Below, one piece after another: positions 47,210 to 57,924 of a stretch of 64,000 bases of DNA; position 1 is the stretch's first letter; each line of letters opens with the position of its first letter. Under the pieces are notes generated by a model that saw only the letters and a program-made list of their open reading frames with translations, made no database searches and was not told the DNA's origin. The DNA comes from Chelonoidis abingdonii. Taxonomy: Eukaryota; Chordata; Testudines; Testudinidae. The stretch is taken from contig NC_133777.1 of the NCBI RefSeq assembly GCF_003597395.2, positions 62,701,487 to 62,765,486 of the forward strand, given 5' to 3'. A program made the position numbers and the translations under genes.

Positions 47210-47973
47210 ATGTGCCTTTCACACTCTGAACTTAGGGTACAATGTGAGAGACCTGCATGGACACTCTCTAAGTTATACAGCTTAGATCTGTACAAGCGCA
47301 CTATCCAGAAATTTAGTGCTGGATCACTTCCTGTCCCTCAAAACCTTCCCTCCCTGGGCAGACCTGAGGCTATTTCACCAGTTCCTGGTGAACAACCGAT
47401 CCATCCTTGGATTAACACAAGAGATGTTAAACCACCCCACCCCTTCCCACAAATTTCGTGAGTCCGATACCGACCCCTTGGATCGTAAACAAGGAAAAAT
47501 CAATCAGGTTCTTAAAAGAAAGACTTTTAATTAAAGAAAGAAGGTATAAATCATCTGTTTAAAATTAGGGTGGAAATACGTTTACAGGTAATAGATTCAT
47601 ATAGCCCAGAGAACTGCCCTAGCCCTTAGGTTCAAGTTACAGCAAACAGAGGTAAATCCCTCGAGCAAAAAGGAACATTTACAAGTGGAGAAAACAAAAA
47701 TAAGACTACAGCCTTGCCTGCTGTACTACAAGTTTGAAAACATAAGAGACTGATTCAGAAAGATTTGGAGAACCTGATTGACGCGTCCCTCTTTAGTCCC
47801 AAAGGAACAACCCCCAAACAAAGAGCACAAACAAAAGGAACTTCCCTCCACCAAGATTTGAAAGTATCTTGTCCCGCTATTGGTCCTCTGGTCAGGTGTC
47901 AGCCAGGTTTACTGAGCTTCTTAACCCTTTACAGGTAAAAGAGACATTAACCCTAAACTATCTGTTTATGACA
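47210..47973 (-). mobile_element. Solo LTR, minus strand
   Basis: Read on the minus strand from 47973, it starts TGTCATAAACAGATAG and continues with GGGTTAATGTCTCTTTTACC, a TATATGAATC-type region and AATTAAAAGTCTTTCTTTT, a plausible polyadenylation region. I recall this order as an abundant turtle LTR. The 3' end is not resolved: the left boundary near 47210 is approximate and no target duplication was found. Open frames 47210-47534 are inside the LTR and are not genes. The spacer 46915-47209 shows nothing else. Confidence 0.6.
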
Positions 47974-50779
47974 ACAGCTGATTAAATTATAGCAGATTTG
48001 TACAGTGTGCTAGAAAAGACATTTCCTCAATAGTTTGTTTTTCCTATTCTCTTATATTTAAGTTGTCATACCATGCCTATTGCTGTGATTTTTGAATACC
48101 TTACGGAAGTCTTATGGCACATTACCAGCTATCCCAAAGTAGTAGTGCCGCCTCACTTTGGAATTACAGGAATCTTGATCTGCAGCATCAGATGTCATTT
48201 CCTTGCACATGCCCTGATAAATACAGACTAATGGACATCCTTGGGGTAAATATTAAGATTGCAGAGACTGTCCTGATGGCAAGAGTCCTGAAAGTAAATA
48301 CAGCTATGCATTCACCCAAAGGACATGTGATTATTATTTTTGTTGTATTTGTACTGTGTAGCTAAAATAGCTAAAATTCTGCTAGCATTTCCAAACAAAA
48401 TCTGCTTTTGTGAGATTTGTAACTCAGACATAAAAACTTGAATTAGAATGTTTTAATCCCATTTATGTTTTCTCAAATCAGAAACAATTTTTATTAATGG
48501 TATTGTATTAGCAAAAGTCCCAGATACCTTAATATGCACCTGCCTTCTTCCCCTTAAACAAGTTTGTGCCAAGAGGCTTTCAACAGGCTCTATCTATCGA
48601 GGCATTCATACAGTGCTCATCATTTGGTATGTGATTGTCCAAGGCAGATGGATCACTGCCATTCTTTAGCCATCTTTATATTATACCAAGTGAGACTATC
48701 CTACTGGTATGAGGTCTTCACCTGTCTCTTACTTCTAAACAGGCTTTTCTTCATTTAATCTCTTTCTTGCTTATCTCAAATGAAAGTAAATGTGAGTCTC
48801 AATTTGGGATTGTTAGACTGTCCTATTCTACCACCTTCATTGCTAAAACTGCTAAATCCTGAAATTGAAGCTATTGAAATATATTATTTTTATTTTAAAA
48901 AGTGTCTCAAATCATTATATGTTTCCTGCCATAGTACTTCCTGGTCTGTGTCTCACATCCACCATAAAAAGCAAAACACTCAGCCTTTCTTCTCTTTCCT
49001 CTTCCCTGAACCAGGGCTCAGTGGTATGCCTTCCAAGTGCAGCCAGCCCCTGCTGACCAAGGAAAGAGACTAGGAGGACAAGAAGCTGACTCGCCTAGAT
49101 CTCCTGCATGGTATTTTACAGCTTAGCACAGAGCAAGCCTAGCTTGCTATTCTCTTCTTCTTTTGGCCTTTCTCTTCTTCTTTGTCTTCATTATGACATT
49201 TGTTCAGGTTTTCTACCTTAAGGCTCCTCATAGTACTTCCTGCCTGTGGCAGAAGGTGGAGGCTGTTGCTGGATGTGTAGATTTTCTCTATCTTTGCATG
49301 CGTGTCTTTCTCTCCCTCATGTTTAATCCTTTGGTATTTCTTGTTTTCTTTTCCTCTGTTTTCTCCTCTCCTTTCCTCCAATATTTTCTTCTCATTCTCA
49401 TCTTCATTCTCTTTCCTCTGTTTGTATCCTTAACCTCTCCTTTTCCTTCTGCCCTCATGCCTCTCCCAGTCTCCCATATCTCCATCTCCTTTTTCCCAAT
49501 TTTCACAATTCTTCTTGCCCTGTTTTTTCCATTCATGTCCTTCCCTACAGCCTCAGTTAGTTCCTCTCCCTCATCTTCAGCCTGCAGGGATTAAGTTATC
49601 AGAATTAGGTCTCAAATGCTATGAGGTGCAAAATACTCACCATCACCATTGGCTTCAAATCCTAAGAAGTGCCATGATAACTGAAAACAACGGGGGCTGT
49701 GCATGCACAGCATTCGGTCCATTAATCAAGAACAACTTATTGTCATAAATAAAACATGTTTGAGGATAGAGTTTTAAATTCCTGTGAGTCACGTGCTAGT
49801 AGCAGGCAGTCTTTCTGAAAAGTAATATCCCTTGTAAAAAACTCCAAGATCCGAGCACTCCCACACTTCGGGAAAGTTTGGCTCTAGGTCTGAACTTTAA
49901 GGGTTAGGTCCATTTGTTGTAAAAAGACTTTAAAAGTCTTAATCCCACTTTCATACTGAGTTAATAATTAAAAGAAGTTTACTATTTTAAAAGTTATGGT
50001 TTAATGTAAACAATAGATAGTTAAAGATTTTATTTTGGTTGTAAAGCCAGTATTAGAGCAGAAAGATCTGCAGTATCTTATATATAGTGACAAAAATGAT
50101 GTGTATTTTCATTAAGTTGGCTACCATAAGTAGAAGGATCAGAAACGTGGCTGAGTCAGACTTTATGCAGTCATGATGAACTCTACATATCTGTACATCT
50201 CCAATCCTTTTATATTGCAAAATCAACACCTTTGCAATTATTCTGCATCCGGTAAAGAGCTTTGAGATCTGTAATTACCAAGCAAGTCTAAGGCAGTCGA
50301 ACACAATGTGAGTGTGACGCTTCCCCAATTATTTATGAGTCTAAATATCAAAGCATTGCTTGTAACACTCTCTAATTCACCTATGTATCCTGGGCTATGA
50401 GTAAAATGAGGCAAGGATGTTTGTCAGGCAATTTACTCTCTGTAGTTGTGGCAGGATATAGAAGTGCTTCCGTCAATATTTGAGAGAGGAAAATAGATAA
50501 CAGTTTATTTAGGACAAATAGCACAAGACTGAGCTGCTCTGGGATTTTGAGTACCTTGCAATAGCTGGGCTGCCACGCTGTAAGGAGAAAGTTGGGGAGA
50601 GAAGTTGTATGAGGGAAAACTAGGGACCCCCCCCTCATTTGGCAGACAAAGGGAATTTGGAATCCATCATATTTACTAATGTACTTGGTGCCAGTTCTTG
50701 AAAATCTGGTACTGAATCTGCAGAATAGGTACTGTATATAGAAGAGATAGAACTACCTTCTGTAACAAATCCAAAGGTC
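47974..50779. other. Intergenic with a long pyrimidine-rich tract
   Basis: No gene was recognised. From 49140 to 49600 the plus strand is strongly C/T-rich (TTCTCTTCTTCTTTTGGCC and many similar runs). It yields artefactual hydrophobic frames on + (49163-49594) and Lys/Glu-rich frames on -. AT-rich sequence fills the rest. Confidence 0.5.
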
Positions 50780-51039
50780 CTTGTCATAGTAGGGGGGTTG
50801 TGTCTGCCTCTATTTGGCTATAGCGTGGAAGGGGACATCTACATAGGTCCTAGCTCTGTGTGTGTCTGCATTAATCCTGGCCACAGTTGGAAGGGTTGTC
50901 TGCATAGCGTGTGTGTGTGTGTATATAAATTCATAGTAGGAATGGGGTGTCCACACAAGACTGAGTCCTAGAGGGGATAGGAGTGTCTATACAAGTTCTA
51001 ACCATGGTGGGAGAAAGTTGTCACCATAAGTGGAGCCTT

Positions 51040-51700
51040 GAAAATCCACAGATATCCACTTCATATACATGGATGTCCACATGTGGATGCAGATATCCGT
51101 GGACCATTTTTGTAGATAGTGGATCGGATATGGATACAATTGTGCAAGGCTCTACTCACCCATTGCACCTGGCCCATAGCATCTGGCTTGGGCAGCCTGG
51201 GGGGCACAGCACACTCGGGGCCGGTGGCCAGCAGCCAGCGGCTGGTGCTGGGTGACAGGATGGGGCTGTCCAGCACCCATTCGCTTCGCCACTTCCTGTC
51301 CGGCAGCTCAGGCCCCTTGGGCAGTGCCAGCATCCCCACCAGGGCCCTGCCTGCTGGCTCCTGGGCACTGGTGCCACCCCCGGCGATTGAGGTGGATGGG
51401 GCTCTGGCGCCCCATCCTTCAGTCCCACTGTGATGCAACTCGCACTGCTACTGCTGTCACTTGTGAGCCCCCAGAAGGAACACACAATGTGATTCCCCTT
51501 CCCCCCAGCCCCCAGCGCCACATGGCTCCTTTTCTTCGAGACTCCACCCCTGCACCGCCCTTTCTCCTCAAGAACCCACCCTTGCGCTACCTCTTAACCC
51601 CAGACCCTGGCCTTGCACCGCCTCTTCCCTACAAGACTCCGCCCCCCTGCTTGCTCATCTCAGGCCCAACTCCCCCCTGCTAGACTTGCGAGATGGCTTG
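51040..51700. repeat. GC-rich insertion with a GATATCC palindromic lead
   Basis: CAGATATCCACTTCATATACATGG ... GCAGATATCCGTGGACCA ... TGGATCGGATATGG is a run of alternating GATATCC/GGATATC motifs. A GC-rich block follows, giving overlapping Pro/Ala-rich open frames on both strands (51061-51683). I read this as an unclassified interspersed element interrupting the tandem array. No protein motif is present. Confidence 0.4.
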
Positions 51701-52792
51701 CTGCTGCGGCTGCAGTGCGGATGTGCATACATATAAAAGACAGCTAGCAGATTGTGGGTCTGATCACGTTGATTCTGGTGGATGTATCTATTTTTGTATC
51801 TGTGCAGGGATCTGTGCCTATCATGAAGGAGGGAGTTGTCTATAAATCCTAGCTGCACCTGCAGGGCCAGATTAAGGCAATTTGGGGACCAAAGTACATG
51901 CTCACATGAAATTCCCAGTGGCCCTGCCTCCATGCAATGGACAAGTTTTGTAAAAGTTATTAGAAGCAGAGGCCACCTACACAAGAGCTGTCTGCTGAAC
52001 TATCCATGGAGTCCCCTCATTGGGCCAGGCTGGAACTTCTCTCTTCACCTGATCACTGCTCCCTGTCTTCATGGGTCTATCCCAGAGGAGAGAAGATTCA
52101 GCTTCTCCTACCTTAGCAGAGGACTCTGATTGCGATTCAGTGTCTCCATGCCCTGATCGCGGGAGCCCTGAGCTTGTGGGACCCCACAACGAGTTGGTAC
52201 TGAGAGTGTGCGGAGTTGGTCGATACTGCGCCCAGCTCATGAGACAGCTTATGGTGTCCGACACCATCAGGTGGTCCAGAGTCATCTATATGGAACACAT
52301 CACGGGACACCGTCAATACCAGGTTGAGAAATCAAGACCGCCAATCAGGGAAATAACCCATTTCCTTCCCTGATGAACCAAGGGACGCACCCCACTCATG
52401 TACTTATTTGCTACTGATACTGACTTGGACTCTTAATACATTCCATGGGTGGCGTACCTGAGCCCACTTATCCACTGCCACTTAAAAAACTCCAGTACCC
52501 CAATCTGGGTCTATGCTGGTTATGTGATATGTATATATCTCATGATCCTTGTAACCTGTAATCCCTCATAACTCAAGTCTGACCCCAGATGTACAGTACC
52601 TTCCCTCTTAACTTGTGTATATTTAATTTTAAACATTAACTTTACTTTGCACTGGTGTAAATTTTATTAAATGCAAAGCAGGCACTAAATGCTACCATTT
52701 TGACGGGATAGCCTTTAACAATCACTTTGCACTGATGTAAATAGTTTCACTAGGTGTAGGACAATGGAAAATCAGGATGTGTGTATGTGTGG

Positions 52793-52922
52793 GTATGTCT
52801 ACTCCTGCAATAAAAGATCTGTGACACAGCTGTGGCTGGCCTGGATCAGCTGACTTGGACTCCTGGGCTCAGGCTGCAGAGCTATAAAATTATAGTGTAG
52901 ATGTTCGGCCTTGAGCTGGGAG
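52793..52922. repeat. Miniature element, GGGTATGTCTAC...AGTGTAGATG family
   Basis: GGGTATGTCTACTCCTGCAATAAAAG is followed by GGCTGGCCTGGATCAGCTGACTTGGACTC, GGGCTCAGGCTGCAGAGCTATAAAATTATAGTGTAGATGTTC. This matches a recalled turtle miniature family that ends in GCAGTGTAGACGTTC. It lies in the gap of the tandem array. The block 52000-52790 to its left is unrecognised. Confidence 0.55.
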
Positions 52923-53536
52923 TACATCTTCGTATAAATCCTGACTATAAAGAGTGTACTTGTGTCAGAAAGTCAGGGTAATGGTTGCATATAACCTGCC
53001 CAAGTGGGGGGAGGATCAGGCATATGTCTTGACTGTATCATGATCTTGCTAATGAAACATTGACCATTGACTCTGTGTGCGTGTGTGTGTTTAAATCCTG
53101 CTCATACTGGGAAGGGTGTGTCTGTATAAATTCTGATCTGGGACAAAGGAAGAAGGGGAGATGGTTTCCTGCATGAATCCTGCCCACCGTGGGGAAGGAC
53201 TATCTGTACAAACTGTAACTATAGTGGGGACATGGTATAATCTACCTAAATCCTGGTCCTAATGAGGAAATGACATCTGCATAAGTGCTGACTACAGTAG
53301 TAGGAGTGGGTGTCTGCATCGCTGCCGTTCACAGTGGCAGGGGGTGTCCGCAGAAACGCTGATCATAGGGGTTTTTGTTGTTGTCCTGGTCTATGCTAAC
53401 TATATTTACACTAAGCTGGGCAGCCTGTCAGTCAAGCAAGCTGCAGCTCCCTTCCCCACCTGTGGTGGTGGGATTTGGGGGAGGGGAGAGGAGTCACCCT
53501 TACACAGCAATCAGGCCTCAGTTGTTCTTGGGCTTT

Positions 53537-53550
53537 GTTGCTATAACAAC
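53537..53550. promoter_or_regulatory. RFX-type X-box
   Basis: GTTGCTATAACAAC matches the RFX consensus GTTGCCATGGCAAC at 11 of 14 positions and is close to a perfect inverted repeat. It sits just upstream of the CpG island. A half-site TTGGCAAC occurs at 53796. An inverted CCAAT box (GATTGG, about 53598) and an E-box-like ACATGTGACC (about 53613) lie between. RFX sites of this type often mark ciliary or housekeeping promoters. Confidence 0.55.
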
Positions 53551-53559
53551 TGAGTTCCT

Positions 53560-54620
53560 TCCCGGGCTCGGGGCCAAGGAGGAAGTGACGAGAGGAGATT
53601 GGTTGTTGTTGGGACATGTGACCCTGGCAGCGTTTTGACAGGGCAAACAGAGCCGGGAGGTGGGGGAGCGGGGTCCTATCGCTGCCCAGCCGCCGGGACA
53701 CGCTTGTCCCCGCCGGGGCCCTCCTCCCTCTGGCCTTAGGTGAAGCCGCCGAGTTTAGCACACGCCCCCTCCCCCCAGCCCTGCTCCAGCGCTTGGCAAC
53801 GCCTGGGGTGGATGTGATGCGTGCGGCCCGTGTGGCCGGAGGCAGAGAGGTGCCAGGCGGCGAGGAGGAGCGTTAGTCAGCAGCGCGGAGAGGCGGCAGA
53901 GCCATGGAAAACAGCTGTCTGCGGCAGCAGCGAGAGGGAGCGGAGGGGGCCTTGGCGGGGGGGAGGCAGAAGTGAGGCGGGCGAGCGGGGGGCTGGGGCA
54001 GTGCCGTGTCGGGGGTGTCGTGGCGCTGCCCGGGCAGGTATCCGCTCCCCTCAGCCGCCGCCCCACACTTCCCCGGCCTCGGCTAGGAGATGAGCCTGTG
54101 ACATCCCGGGAAGGAGGGAGAGGGAGACGGGGCACGGCAGGCGAGCAGCGGCTGTGGCTGGGCGCGGGGGGGGAGATGCGTGCGGCATGCGGCCGCCCCC
54201 GACGCTAGCCAGGTGCCGGTGCAGGGCTAGCCCGCCCCGCAGGGGGCGTTGATCGGAGGGGGTGTCTGTGTGACAGGCGGAGCGGGCTGCGCAAGCCCTG
54301 TCAGACGCGGGCAGGTGGGGGGCACTGACAGGAAGCTGGTAGGGCGGAACGGCTGTGCCGGCTGGTACGAGTCCCCTCCTCCCCCGTCGCGATATGCCAG
54401 GAGCGGGGCTAGGCAGGCAGGCAGAGCGGGGTCGCTCGTGAGCGGAGGGTGTGAGAGACGAGTCCCAAATCCAGGTCAGCCCTGGCTGGGTGAGGGGGCA
54501 GCGAGATCAGCCGGGGCACTGACTGCGCTAGGGGGCGCGGGGATGGGGCTGCCCTCTCTTCCAGCCCCTGTTGCGATCGATGGTTTGAGGGGCTGCTGCG
54601 AGCCAGGAGCATTTGTGTAG
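53560..54620 (+). promoter_or_regulatory. CpG island promoter
   Basis: This is the only long CpG-rich region in the window, dense in CG dinucleotides, GGGCGG-like and CCGCCC-like boxes. It contrasts sharply with the AT-rich surroundings and with the CpG decay seen in the repeats. Such islands mark vertebrate gene starts. No intact coding frame lies in it. Overlapping frames on both strands (53432-54710) are GC artefacts. Candidate splice donors such as GGGCAG|GTATCC at 54035 lie downstream of the presumed start. The plus orientation is inferred from the exon at 54892-55128; divergent transcription cannot be excluded. Confidence 0.8.
53904..53975 (+). CDS. Possible short upstream ORF in the CpG island
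   Basis: An ATG in excellent Kozak context (GAGCCATGG) opens a 23-codon frame (MENSCLRQQREGAEG...) ending in TGA at 53973. If this stretch is in the 5' untranslated region, it would act as an upstream ORF. It could also be the true start of a protein whose exon ends before the TGA, but no good donor lies inside it. Coding status is unproven. Confidence 0.25.
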   Translation: MENSCLRQQREGAEGALAGGRQK

Positions 54621-54795
54621 AGGAGTGGGAGGGCAGTTGGAGGGGTCTGGCGTCTTGCCCCTCCTGGGGCAGGGAAAAAGGAGTGGACTCCAGGCAGCCT
54701 GGGCTGACATTGCCTGTGGCGGCTGTGACTCAGAGGCTCTTTCTGCTGGGGGGTGAGTTTAGGTGGCAGTGGTGTGGGATTTTACCCCGGCAGGT

Positions 54796-54803
54796 TATAA
54801 ATA
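54796..54803 (+). promoter_or_regulatory. TATA box of a candidate alternative promoter
   Basis: TATAAATA, in the context GGTTATAAATAGACC, lies at the downstream edge of the CpG island. A start about 25-30 bp later, near 54826, would make a first exon running to the donor at 55128/55129. This would be an alternative to splicing into the acceptor at 54891. Confidence 0.4.
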
Positions 54804-54891
54804 GACCTGCTCAGACGCTGTGTCAAGGAAGGACACATTGGCAAGTTCCAGAGAGAGAGAGAAACTGGCTGTGTTTAGCTTTTCTCCGCAG

Positions 54892-55128
54892 ACAGCTGCT
54901 GCCACCACAATGAATGCAAGGAGGAGGCCTAGCTGTTAGCAGCAGGATCTTGTAAGCCCTAAGGAGTGGAGTGCTGGGTTTTATTTTATTGTTTTACACA
55001 AAAATAAATAAAACTAGCCAGAGAGAGCATCAGAGAGTCTTCGGAAGAAAAACGACGAAAAACCTTATAAGCTCATTTCAGAGATCTGAGAAGAAACAGA
55101 CTGGGAGTGAAAATGAAGCCAGAAAGAG
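54892..55128 (+). other. Candidate 5' exon of an unidentified host gene
   Basis: The segment is bounded by an acceptor-like GCTTTTCTCCGCAG ending at 54891 and a donor GAG|GTAAAT at 55128/55129. It contains a short upstream frame (ATG at 54910, MNARRRPSC, then stop). Near its end, ATG at 55113 in AAAATGA context opens MKPER and runs into the donor in phase 1. The exon would carry 5' untranslated sequence and the first five codons, or be wholly non-coding. I do not recognise the gene from MKPER. It sits 300-500 bp after the CpG island, in plus orientation. A TATA-driven first exon from about 54826 is the competing model. Confidence 0.4.
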
Positions 55129-57631
55129 GTAAATGATTTATTAAGAGTTTATTTTTTTTCTAATTTTAGAAACAGACTATTTTTTAAGGCCTTCCTGTAT
55201 TATCACTGCTTCTGGTTGAGGGGAAGGAAAGAATGCAGCTGCTGATTTGGTTCAGTCCAGGAAATACTGAGAAGGGTATAATATAAGGTAAGGTGTAGTC
55301 TGAAATTAATTAGACAGAACTGGATATTGTTAGTGGTTGTTTTTTTTTAATTCTGCTGTTTAAATGGATTAATTAATTTTACCAGTAGATCTCAGGAAAA
55401 GGAAGCAGAAACTCATTATAGTAAACACCTTTTGCCCTGAGAGATAGTATCAGTTAAACATCAGAGTTATATTCAGACTATTATCAAACAGTTGCAACAT
55501 TTTAAACAGAGAAATCAGTCACAGATACAGTCAGCCATCATTGGGCAATCCTGGCATAAATCAGGGATATGTAAATGCAGGTAAATGCAGCCCAGAAACA
55601 CATCTAAAACAACTAAAACTGTTAAAGAATATTTATTTAGGTTTAATACAAGGGATTCTTTTTAGTCAGGTAAACAGTAAGCAGCAGGTTGAAATAGTCA
55701 TACTGTTTGATTATATTTTTGTATGACTAATCCATAGGCAAAATAAGGTGCACTGAGAATGTATCTGTTTCTGTCACTTCAGCTCTTGTATACAGTATAA
55801 CAACAGATGCTGATGCCCCTAGAGTTAAAAATATGTCATGGCTTCTCTTCTAAACCATATTATTGGGGTATATTGCTGTAAAAATTTGCCTCACTTAGCC
55901 AACAAGCAGGCTGTGAGCAGATTTTATTATTTGTCATACTAAAGAATTTTCAAAAAATCTTGCATAGCTGCTTGTATAAATTAATTGTATTTTTTTTTCT
56001 GTTTTTCCTGCTGCTATTTTTTGTTTAACTTAACTTCTTTTTAGTTTTAAAAACATATGTCTCTATTTGCCTGTACTATGAATAACTTTTTTGGTATTTG
56101 AGAAGTGCTTTAAAATAGTCTAGATATTGAGTGTTAAACATTAATATGCATGTGTAGTAACTATTTCCATTAAGCTTTTTATGATACAGTTGTTAATATG
56201 GACCTTGCATAGATGCCTATTATTATTTTCCACACTTTGTAGCATCCTTCGTAGACAACATAGTACAATCTGCGATTGTATATTAAAAATGTACAGCACA
56301 GGTTGCTTAATAACGTGTAAATTTTCCGTTTGAAAACAATTGCTTGTACTTTAAAGCAGGTAGGTGCTACTAAGAAGCAAAGGAGTATTATTATTATTTT
56401 ATTTTTTTTTTAAATCTGACTGTTCCAAGCAAGCTGTTTGTAGTGTGCACCCTTGACTGAAGTTTGAAAGCTTAGCTGTCTACTACCAAGGTGAACTCAA
56501 AATTTCAGAATAATCAGATAAAACCAGAGAGTCAATATTTGCAGTTTTAAACTATTCTAAAAGCTCTAATTGACCTTTGTCTATGCTTTTGTAACTCAGA
56601 TAGGAAAATGCAGTTGTCTAGTTGCTTGTGGAATGGTTAATGTCTTTTAATTAATATGATGTAGAGATGAGTGGATTTGTCGAGAAACAAAAAAAAGTGG
56701 TAAGATTTTTTTCATGGAAACTGGCATTTAGTAGAGTGAGATTACATTTAATTATCTCTAAGAATCTTCAGACAGTATAGAATGTTCAGTAATGTGTTTA
56801 AACTGGTTTTAGATCAACAGCAAATGAAGGTAAGTTGGGGTTTTTAAAACAGTCATAGCTGTTTTCACAACAAATAGAGAATGTGCATAGCCATTTTAGT
56901 AAATGAATATCTCTAGCTTAAATGTGTACTGTTTTTTAATGTACTTGAGTAATACTGTATACAAAGGGGGTTATGCAAGTGCTGCCTAAATGCCACATGC
57001 AGCCCACAGACGCGCTTACAGAGGCACGAATCATGCAAATGTTTACATGTGCTGCCTTCTGCATAGCAGCTGCACCACAGTAGAGCAAGCAGTCAAGTGT
57101 GGAATCACCTGCTCCTATTTGTTGCAAATTAATAGTGAAGGACACAAGACAAGCATTACTGTCAGTTTGTCAAGGCCTAAATTGTGGTACAGACCTCCAG
57201 CATGTTTGACAAAGACCCATAATGAGCACACAATAGCTAATCAGAAAGAAGGAAATTTAAAAGATATGGAATAAACTTATTTAGCATAATTGTTGATAAC
57301 TCCAGTTTAACTATTGAGAAATTTTGAAATCTGTATTTTCAAGGTGGTTAGTAGTCTGTATGTTTGAGCCTTTGTGTCTGTTCACAGAATAATACTGTAC
57401 TTCTGCATTTCTGAATTGGATGAATGGGGCGGGTCATTTGAACTGGATTTTTTTTTTCTGGAGATGTATATGCCTTCAAAAACCAAGTGGAGAAAAGATT
57501 TGTTTTTTTAATTAAGGTAATGGTTAACTAAGACTTTACCCAAAAGGATTGAAAGATACAAATGTTTGAGGGGGAAAGAAGGAGGATGATTGTTTGACAT
57601 ACCTTTATCACAGTACCTAATTATGAGCTTT
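55129..57631 (+). other. Probable first intron of the unidentified gene
   Basis: The sequence is AT-rich with long T runs and nothing repeat-like that I can bound, unlike the rest of the window. Positions 56980-57290 are less AT-rich and contain ATGCAAAT and a long non-repetitive stretch. They could be a conserved non-coding element. Open frames (55541-55726, 56990-57274) have no motif or splice context. Confidence 0.4.
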
Positions 57632-57639
57632 TCACAGAG

Positions 57640-57916
57640 ACTAGGTCTACACTACAAAGTTTTGTCAGCATAGCTGTGTCAGTCAAGGGTGTGAAAAAAC
57701 CACATCCCCTAGCCAACATAGCTATGCTGGCAAACGCCCCAGAGTAGACTCACCTATTTCAATGGAAGACTGCTTGCATCAGCGTAATTAATGTCATTCA
57801 GGGAGGTGGTATACTGGCTGACAAACTGTTGGTTTATGCTGTACCTACATGGGGGCTTTGCCAGTATAACTGTACTGCTGTAGCTATACTGGCAAAACAT
57901 TTGTAGTGTAGATAAG
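57640..57916. mobile_element. Miniature element, TCTACACTACAAA ends, with 8-bp duplication
   Basis: A 277-bp element starts ACTAGGTCTACACTACAAAG and, on the other strand, ends CTTATCTACACTACAAATG. The inverted repeats continue through TTTTG(T/C)CAG(C/T)ATAGCT. It is flanked by TCACAGAG (57632-57639) and TTACAGAG (57917-57924), 7 of 8 identical, pointing to hAT-type mobilisation. The centre has AACATAGCTATGCTGGCAAACGC. It is the best-preserved of the related copies at 19462, 45240 and 62062. Confidence 0.8.
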
Positions 57917-57924
57917 TTACAGAG

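Larger units (their letters stand above)
50780..53372 (+). repeat. Strongly diverged tandem array, about 35-45-bp unit, interrupted
   Basis: A unit of the type GTGTCTGCATAAATCCTGAC + TATAGTGGGGAAGG recurs with heavy divergence. On the left, examples are TGTCTGCATTAATCCTGGCC (50872) and GTGTCTATACAAGTTCTAACC (50983). In the middle, GTTGTCTATAAATCCTAGC lies near 51836. On the right there is a dense run: TGTCTGTATAAATTCTGATC, CCTGCATGAATCCTGCCC, TATCTGTACAAACTGTAAC, ATCTACCTAAATCCTGGTCC, ATCTGCATAAGTGCTGAC, GTCTGCATCGCTGCCGTTC and GTCCGCAGAAACGCTGATC (53115-53367). Positions 51040-51700 and 51860-52930 hold inserted or unrelated sequence. (TG)n tracts occur at 50911-50923 and 53078-53091. Confidence 0.6.

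Noticed and set aside
47210..47534. Two overlapping plus frames of 72-83 codons
   Set aside because: They lie inside a minus-strand LTR.
49163..49594. 143-codon hydrophobic frame, possible membrane protein, with a Lys/Glu-rich frame opposite
   Set aside because: Both come from one polypyrimidine tract; Phe/Leu/Ser codons and their complement explain the composition.
51061..51683. Several Pro/Ala-rich frames of 90-143 codons on both strands
   Set aside because: GC-rich repeat insertion; overlapping frames on both strands and no motif.
53755..54135. 126-codon minus-strand frame in the CpG island, suggesting a divergent gene
   Set aside because: Pro/Arg/Ser-rich as expected from CpG-island composition; no start context, splice signal or motif supports it. 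Divergent transcription stays possible but unproven.
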